From IMG/VR virus record IMGVR_UViG_3300021083_000077, positions 1 through 41,964 of that record: 41,964 nucleotides of DNA, one strand, 5' to 3'. The DNA comes from a virus. The position numbers and the translations under genes were made by a program. The notes beneath the pieces are model-generated. The model saw nothing but the letters and a program-made list of their open reading frames with translations. It did no database searches and was not told the DNA's origin. Below, one piece after another: positions 37,300 to 41,964 of this stretch (the first letter of the stretch is position 1; every line of letters starts with the position of its first letter).

Positions 37300-38490
37300 A
37301 TGGCGATTAATAATTGGGGTCACTATTTAAACGCACCCTTACTGGATACTCCGGCTGCTAACCTATTCGAGAACCTTCTTAAAGGTTACAAGATGGGTAG
37401 AGAGCCTGCACAGATTAAGGCGAAAGAGGAAGAGCAGCAACTTGCCAATCATTTGAAGCGGTTAGATGTCGAGCATAAGCCTAAAGAGTATGAGCTTAAT
37501 GATAAGCATCAAGCTCTTGCTAATTCTATCAGTGAAGAAGCATATAAGCATTTGCCGGAGCAGAGACGGCAGGAAGCGGCTAAGAATCAGGCTTATATTG
37601 ATAAGGCTAATCGTCCCGCCCAATTAAAGGGTGCGTTAGCGGAAGCATTTCAATTGAGAAATCAGTTAGATCCTAATTCTCCTAACTACGAACGCGATTT
37701 ACGTGAAGTCAATAATTATATTGCTAAATTAGGTACGATGCCTGGAGGGGTTCAAGTAAGTGGTTCACCTGGTGGCGAATTTAATATCTCTGTTGGTGGT
37801 GGAGCTAAAGGAGAGACAGCTAATATTGCAGGACTTCCCGCTCTACCCAAAGGTCAAGTGTGGTTATATGACGATAATGGTCAGGTTAAAGGTCGTGGCC
37901 AACCATATTCAGAAGCAGAGAAAAAGGAAGTTGGTGGTCGAACAGCGTTTAATATTTATCAGAAATTTATTACAGATGCGCAGGCTCCATATTCTGGACG
38001 TGGTTCCAATGAGAAGTTCGAGAATGATGTTTTAGCCTATGAAACTGATCCTGCGGCTAAGGATAGGATTGATAAACTACTTGCCGCAGACAAGCTGTTA
38101 TTTAGTGCCACAGTTAAGGAAGAGGCTACATTGGGTGGAGCGAATACGAACCAGGCTTACAATCGAATTACGCACTCATTAAAGACCTCTGAAATATATC
38201 CAAAGCTACAACAATTTGCACAATATCAGTTGCCGTCTGGGTATGCCAAAGCTCCTAATGATATCTTTAGGAATGTTCTGAATGAAGGTACAGAAGCTGG
38301 TGCTAAGATTCCTGCTTTCAAAGCTTATTACACGAAGCAAGGTGAACCGATTGAATCTCCAGAGCAAGCAGCCCAAAAGAAGGCTCTATCCAAAGGTGAT
38401 GCGGCCAAAGCTAAGGCTAAGGCGGCTTATCTAGCTATGACTCCTGCGCAGCGTTTGGCTTATAAGAAACAGCATTTAGGGGATAAGTGA
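37300..38490 (+). CDS. Putative DNA ejection/internal virion protein, 396 aa
   Basis: Lys/Glu/Ala/Gln-rich helices with little hydrophobic character and a Gly-rich middle (about 145-170: MPGGVQVSGSPGGEFNISVGGG). The C-terminus is Ala/Lys-rich (GDAAKAKAKAAYLAMTPAQRLAY). Between two putative ejection proteins; no family recognised. Confidence 0.6.
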   Translation: MAINNWGHYLNAPLLDTPAANLFENLLKGYKMGREPAQIKAKEEEQQLANHLKRLDVEHKPKEYELNDKHQALANSISEEAYKHLPEQRRQEAAKNQAYIDKANRPAQLKGALAEAFQLRNQLDPNSPNYERDLREVNNYIAKLGTMPGGVQVSGSPGGEFNISVGGGAKGETANIAGLPALPKGQVWLYDDNGQVKGRGQPYSEAEKKEVGGRTAFNIYQKFITDAQAPYSGRGSNEKFENDVLAYETDPAAKDRIDKLLAADKLLFSATVKEEATLGGANTNQAYNRITHSLKTSEIYPKLQQFAQYQLPSGYAKAPNDIFRNVLNEGTEAGAKIPAFKAYYTKQGEPIESPEQAAQKKALSKGDAAKAKAKAAYLAMTPAQRLAYKKQHLGDK

Positions 38491-40628
38491 TGGCTGATTA
38501 TAAAGCTACTGCTGAAGACTTTGCTCAATGGGATAAGGAAGCTTATATTCCCAGTCAGGAAGACTTTGACGAATGGGATCAGGAAGACAATCAATCTTCA
38601 ATACCTCCTATTCATGATGGTCAGCCTGAAGGTCAGCCACAAGGGCAGCCTCAAGCGCAGGAGCAACAAACACCTTCCAAGAACATTTTTGGGGCAGAAG
38701 AGCCTAACTATCCTGGATTCAAAGGTCTTAAGGAAAGCAGTACGGCATTATTAAGCAATGCGCTGAAAGGTGGCATAGGATTTTTATCTAATCCCGTGAA
38801 AAGTGTCGGCGCAGAAGGACTGGGCGAAGAGTTTGAGAAGGATCCATTAGGTGAAGCGGCTCATGCGGCCGGACAACTTGGAGTAGGAATAGCTGAGAGT
38901 GGTAAGGATTTAATTAACTTCGGCCTGTCAGCATTAACTCCTTTGTCTGAAATCGGTGGCATTCCAAAGGGCGGTCATCCGGTTAAACTTCAGATACCTG
39001 AGAATACTGGGTTGCAACATGCACTGGGATTAGACTCGAATAGGAAAGGCGATGAATTTATTAAGAAGATTCCTGATATAGCGGCACTAGCTTATGGTGG
39101 AACCTCCTTGATTAAGAAGGGATATAAACTTCTCGACAAGGCTCCTCCTTTGACTAAAGAGCGTAAATTTCAAAACGCTTTGAAGGAAGAAGAGATTAAG
39201 TCTAAGAAAGCTGAAGATCAACTTGCTAAGGAACGTAAGCAGATTGAGGAAGAGCAGAAGCGCAAGTACGCCGCTATTGGCCCCGAGGGGATGCTACCTC
39301 AAGGAGAAAAGATTGGAAGCCTTTCACCAGTAGACCTAGATATTGAAGCAATAGCTAAGGAAGCTAAGATTGAACGCCTTAAACCTACCGCTGAACTTCC
39401 TGAAGAGCATTTAGGAGAAATTCCTGGCCCTCCTGATACTCAGTCATTAATTGACGCTAAATTATCTGCCGCCAAGAAAGCTCGTGCAGATGTTAAAGAA
39501 TCATTAGGGATTCTCGATCATCCTACAATGAAGGCTGGTGAAATAATTCAAAAAAGCATAAAGGATTTAAAAAAATCTGGCGAAGATTTATACAAGTCGG
39601 GCCGTGATATTTTAGTTGATAAAAAAGTTAAAGTTGACAATTCAAAAGAGATTAAAGATATAACCAAGGATCTTAATCAAATTTCGGCTAATGAAGGTAT
39701 TTTTCAAGGTACCGTTTCTGAACGAGACGCTCTGCAAGCTAAAATTGATGCGCTAGAAGGAGAGTCAATTGAAGCCAGCGATGTCTTTGACCTTCAGCGC
39801 ACACTTGAGAAAATGGCTAAAGATACACGTAAGAAGCAATACTCAGGTAAAGCAAATGATACCGAATTTAAAAATCTTGGCATTTTAGCAGAGCGATATG
39901 ACAGTCATGCCGCAGCTTTAGCAAACAGACTTGAGTCAGTTGGTGGAGATGAAGTTCAAGCTATTTTTAAAGAAGCCAATAAAGTTTGGAAAACTTATCA
40001 TGATTTAAAAAAACATTCTGTGGGAAAACCAGCGTTAAAGAAAGGTGAAATTCCATCAGACACTTTACTTGCCATTGCAAATAAGGAACAGGGTAATGAA
40101 TTTTTTCAAGCATTGACTAATGTTTATCCTGAATTAAAGAAACATCTTTTGGCTGCTCACGTAGGTGCGACAAGCGTTAATAAGTTATTAGACCCTACCA
40201 CTGAAGTAAGGAAATATTTAGAGGCGCTTCCTGAAGTCGCGGATAAAGTTAATTCTTTACAGCACGCTTTAACTGAAGTTAAGGAAGGTTATCGATATGG
40301 CGCGAGGGAAGAAAAGAAATACAATGCATTAGTTAAGTCAATGAAAGATGCCGCGAAAAGGCAAGCGGCTAGGAAGAAAAGCATTCAAGAGATTGACAAA
40401 GCCACTAAGCAAGCCAAACTACTTCGAGAGACTTCGGACAAAGTAGCTGCTAAACTTAAGCAAGAGGAAGCGCAAGGGCATAATACCTCCAAGATTAAGG
40501 AAGATTTGGCAAGACGTAAGCGTGAATATTATAATCAAGAGACTAAGATCGATGTCTTGAAGAAGAATCTCTTGAAACTTGGTACAGCTAAACTTGGTTA
40601 CGAAGCTTTCTTCAAAAAGAAAAATTAA
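38490..40628 (+). CDS. Large coiled-coil virion protein, probable ejection/pilot protein, 712 aa
   Basis: An acidic N-terminus, a PQGQPQAQEQQ-rich linker near residue 50, a few Gly/Ala-rich segments (about 80-200), and very long Lys/Glu/Leu coiled coils from about 220 to the end. No Zn or catalytic motif is seen. Position (last of three) and structure suit a P22 gp16-like ejection protein delivered with the DNA. AUG at 38490 overlaps the previous stop (TGATG). Confidence 0.65.
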   Translation: MADYKATAEDFAQWDKEAYIPSQEDFDEWDQEDNQSSIPPIHDGQPEGQPQGQPQAQEQQTPSKNIFGAEEPNYPGFKGLKESSTALLSNALKGGIGFLSNPVKSVGAEGLGEEFEKDPLGEAAHAAGQLGVGIAESGKDLINFGLSALTPLSEIGGIPKGGHPVKLQIPENTGLQHALGLDSNRKGDEFIKKIPDIAALAYGGTSLIKKGYKLLDKAPPLTKERKFQNALKEEEIKSKKAEDQLAKERKQIEEEQKRKYAAIGPEGMLPQGEKIGSLSPVDLDIEAIAKEAKIERLKPTAELPEEHLGEIPGPPDTQSLIDAKLSAAKKARADVKESLGILDHPTMKAGEIIQKSIKDLKKSGEDLYKSGRDILVDKKVKVDNSKEIKDITKDLNQISANEGIFQGTVSERDALQAKIDALEGESIEASDVFDLQRTLEKMAKDTRKKQYSGKANDTEFKNLGILAERYDSHAAALANRLESVGGDEVQAIFKEANKVWKTYHDLKKHSVGKPALKKGEIPSDTLLAIANKEQGNEFFQALTNVYPELKKHLLAAHVGATSVNKLLDPTTEVRKYLEALPEVADKVNSLQHALTEVKEGYRYGAREEKKYNALVKSMKDAAKRQAARKKSIQEIDKATKQAKLLRETSDKVAAKLKQEEAQGHNTSKIKEDLARRKREYYNQETKIDVLKKNLLKLGTAKLGYEAFFKKKN

Positions 40629-40684
40629 TTAGCCAGCATCCAAAGATATGCGCAAACGAAAGCACATAGAATAGATATTAACAT
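40625..40684 (-). CDS. Possible tiny antisense membrane peptide, 19 aa
   Basis: MLISILCAFVCAYLWMLAN on the minus strand, with GAGGGG before its AUG. Hydrophobic. No promoter is evident, and it sits in a short gap between plus-strand virion genes. Weak support. Confidence 0.25.
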   Translation of the reverse strand: MLISILCAFVCAYLWMLAN

Positions 40685-40687
40685 GAT

Positions 40688-40722
40688 TACCCCTCTTTAA
40701 AATGGACATTATATAGAGGGTA
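40688..40722. repeat. Inverted repeat before the tail-collar gene
   Basis: TACCCCTCT (40688-40696) and AGAGGGTA (40715-40722), eight pairs with one bulged C. It may be an attenuator or a terminator of the preceding operon. Confidence 0.4.
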
Positions 40723-40735
40723 TGGATAAAACACA

Positions 40736-40750
40736 AGCAAAGGATTTGCT
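40736..40750 (+). promoter_or_regulatory. RBS hairpin AGCAA-AGGAU-UUGCU (CsrA-type site)
   Basis: AGCAA (40736-40740), loop AGGAT, TTGCT (40746-40750), with the AUG at 40751 directly after. Opening the innermost A-T pair gives an AAGGATT loop that contains AAGGAU. Confidence 0.6.
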
Positions 40751-41964
40751 ATGGCTCTTGATCCCCATTATATCGCGGCCTTCAATATTGAGGATGTGCT
40801 GCTTGACAAAGACACAGGCGCACCTCTCGCGGGCGGCCAGGTCTTCTTCTATGACTCTCTTCAGCCTTCAAATTTAAAGGCAGTCTGGCAGATTACTGGA
40901 ACCGATCCTGATTTCACTTATATCGAGTTACCAAACCCGATGATCTTAAGTTCAATTGGAACTTTCCAAGATGCTATGGCTAATCCGGTTATCCCTTACT
41001 TCTTGCCATACTCAGGCAATGCAATTACTGGTTGGGGTGATATTGATTACTATCGGGTTGTAGTCCTGAGTGCTGGGGACGTTCCACAGTTCATACGTGA
41101 TCCAGTTCCATTCGTGCCTCAAGACAACTCAGATGACGTAGCCAGTGCGTATGTAAATGAGATCTCAAATCCTCAGTTTGCTGTGGTCAACTTTGATACG
41201 AGTGCTGGTGCTTATACCTTTAATTACATGACAGCCGTGAATGTTGTAACTAACATTGCGCCCAACTGGGACATCATTGTTAATAGCGCAAGTACTGCAA
41301 CAGTAACAGTGCAGCAGATTACTCCCGCTGGCGACCTTAATATTCTTACCAATCCAGGAACTACTTTACGGATTAGCTCTACCTCTCTGACGAACCTTAC
41401 TCTCAGGCAACGAATCTATGGCTCGCCTAACTTATGGGGAAGTGGCTTTGTATCAGCAAGTTTCGTAGCTAAGACATCATCTGGCGTTCCAACTCCTGTA
41501 ACAATGTACTATGCTCAGTCGAACGGCAATCTCTTGGATGATCCTGTTACGCTGGTCGCCGCAAGCTTGAATGCTGATGACAGCTACCACACCTATCCAG
41601 AATCAGGTAGCGGCATACCAATACCAGCCTCAACCAGCACCCAGACATATCCTGGCGCATACATTGATATCTATTTTCAGTTGCCTGTTAGTAGCATGTA
41701 TATTGAGATTACCAGTGTCATGCTTGCGGCCACTGGAGCTGTACAGCTTGACGTTGACATCGACTACGACCAAGAATCGCTATACCGACAGATTGATCAT
41801 CTCTATCACTATGCTTATCCGATTGTCCCAATTGGAACGATTATTGACTTCTTTGGGTTCAATACGCCTCAGCACTATACGCCATGCAACTATGCTCTAT
41901 TAAACCGAATTCAGTACAATCAGCTATTCAACACGATTACGCATGTCGAGACTGTAACATTGAC
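40751..41964 (+). CDS. Tail collar/fibre protein, N-terminal part (continues at base 1)
   Basis: The frame is open from the AUG to the last base (404 codons plus two bases). The N-terminus (ALDPHYIAAFNIEDVLLDKDTGAPLAGGQVFFYDS) resembles phage fibre proteins with a virion-anchoring beta domain. The end shows PIGTIIDFFGFNTPQHYTPCNYALLNRIQYNQLF, the first half of the tail collar domain (P.G.i..f......P.gw..CnG..lsr..Y..Lf). The expected second half (NGDGSTTFNVPD) is found in frame at bases 2-775. In between lie repeats inserted in the collar domain. Confidence 0.85.
   Translation, partial: MALDPHYIAAFNIEDVLLDKDTGAPLAGGQVFFYDSLQPSNLKAVWQITGTDPDFTYIELPNPMILSSIGTFQDAMANPVIPYFLPYSGNAITGWGDIDYYRVVVLSAGDVPQFIRDPVPFVPQDNSDDVASAYVNEISNPQFAVVNFDTSAGAYTFNYMTAVNVVTNIAPNWDIIVNSASTATVTVQQITPAGDLNILTNPGTTLRISSTSLTNLTLRQRIYGSPNLWGSGFVSASFVAKTSSGVPTPVTMYYAQSNGNLLDDPVTLVAASLNADDSYHTYPESGSGIPIPASTSTQTYPGAYIDIYFQLPVSSMYIEITSVMLAATGAVQLDVDIDYDQESLYRQIDHLYHYAYPIVPIGTIIDFFGFNTPQHYTPCNYALLNRIQYNQLFNTITHVETVTL

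Noticed and set aside
1-41964. Integrase, CI-type repressor, att sites or CRISPR array
   Set aside because: None seen on either strand; repeats found are iterons, hairpins or in-gene repeats.

Overview
The window looks like the complete genome, about 42 kb and circularly closed, of a tailed double-stranded DNA phage of the P22-like (podovirus) type. It carries large terminase, P22-type portal, scaffold, coat, gp4-like and gp10-like head-completion proteins, putative ejection proteins and tail fibres. One tail-collar gene runs off the right edge (from 40751) and continues in frame at the left edge (to 775), so the ends join. The host is probably a Gram-negative bacterium, perhaps a gammaproteobacterium. 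That is inferred from the P22-like virion, sigma70-like promoters, consensus DnaA boxes and a CsrA gene; no single gene fixes the host. No integrase was found.

Layout. 1-5401: tail/fibre genes, including two paralogues that share an N-terminal module. 5402-6542: lysis region (small membrane protein, GH108 muramidase) and a VRR-NUC nuclease. 6529-8931 (minus strand): recombination module of YqaJ exonuclease, RecT annealase, SSB and a small zinc protein. 8945-8980: divergent promoter/operator. 9030-14049 (plus strand): Cro-like regulator, a Prs-like plus NAMPT-like pair that fits the NARP1 NAD+-rebuilding anti-defence pathway, a replication initiator with iterons, and a DnaB helicase followed by DnaA boxes. 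14184-17024 (minus strand): early operon of small genes including csrA, driven by a strong promoter at 17060-17087. 17164-22920 (plus strand): zinc-finger protein, small-terminase-like protein, a 650-base non-coding region, a stand-alone primase zinc finger and many small genes. 22921-24555: structured non-coding DNA, an IS66 TnpA/TnpB pair without TnpC, tRNA-Asn and tRNA-Met(CAU). 24570-40628: packaging and virion genes, interrupted by two free-standing HNH/endonuclease VII genes.

The most striking observation links the phage csrA gene to the late genes. Many late translation starts lie beside a short hairpin whose loop shows ANGGA, usually AAGGAU. This is the CsrA/RsmE recognition element, and it contains or abuts the Shine-Dalgarno sequence. 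terL has two such hairpins with their GGA cores 18 bases apart. The early-gene starts I inspected mostly lack them (recT is a weak exception). I infer a phage-encoded CsrA switch controlling translation of the virion genes. csrA itself has no AUG and seems to start at AUA, next to a CsrA-like site.

Other notable points: a 14-base perfect core of the ParB-binding parS site at 1178-1191; two endonuclease genes with the same 'promoter inside an RBS-sequestering hairpin' design known from T4 I-TevI; and origin-like iterons inside the initiator gene.
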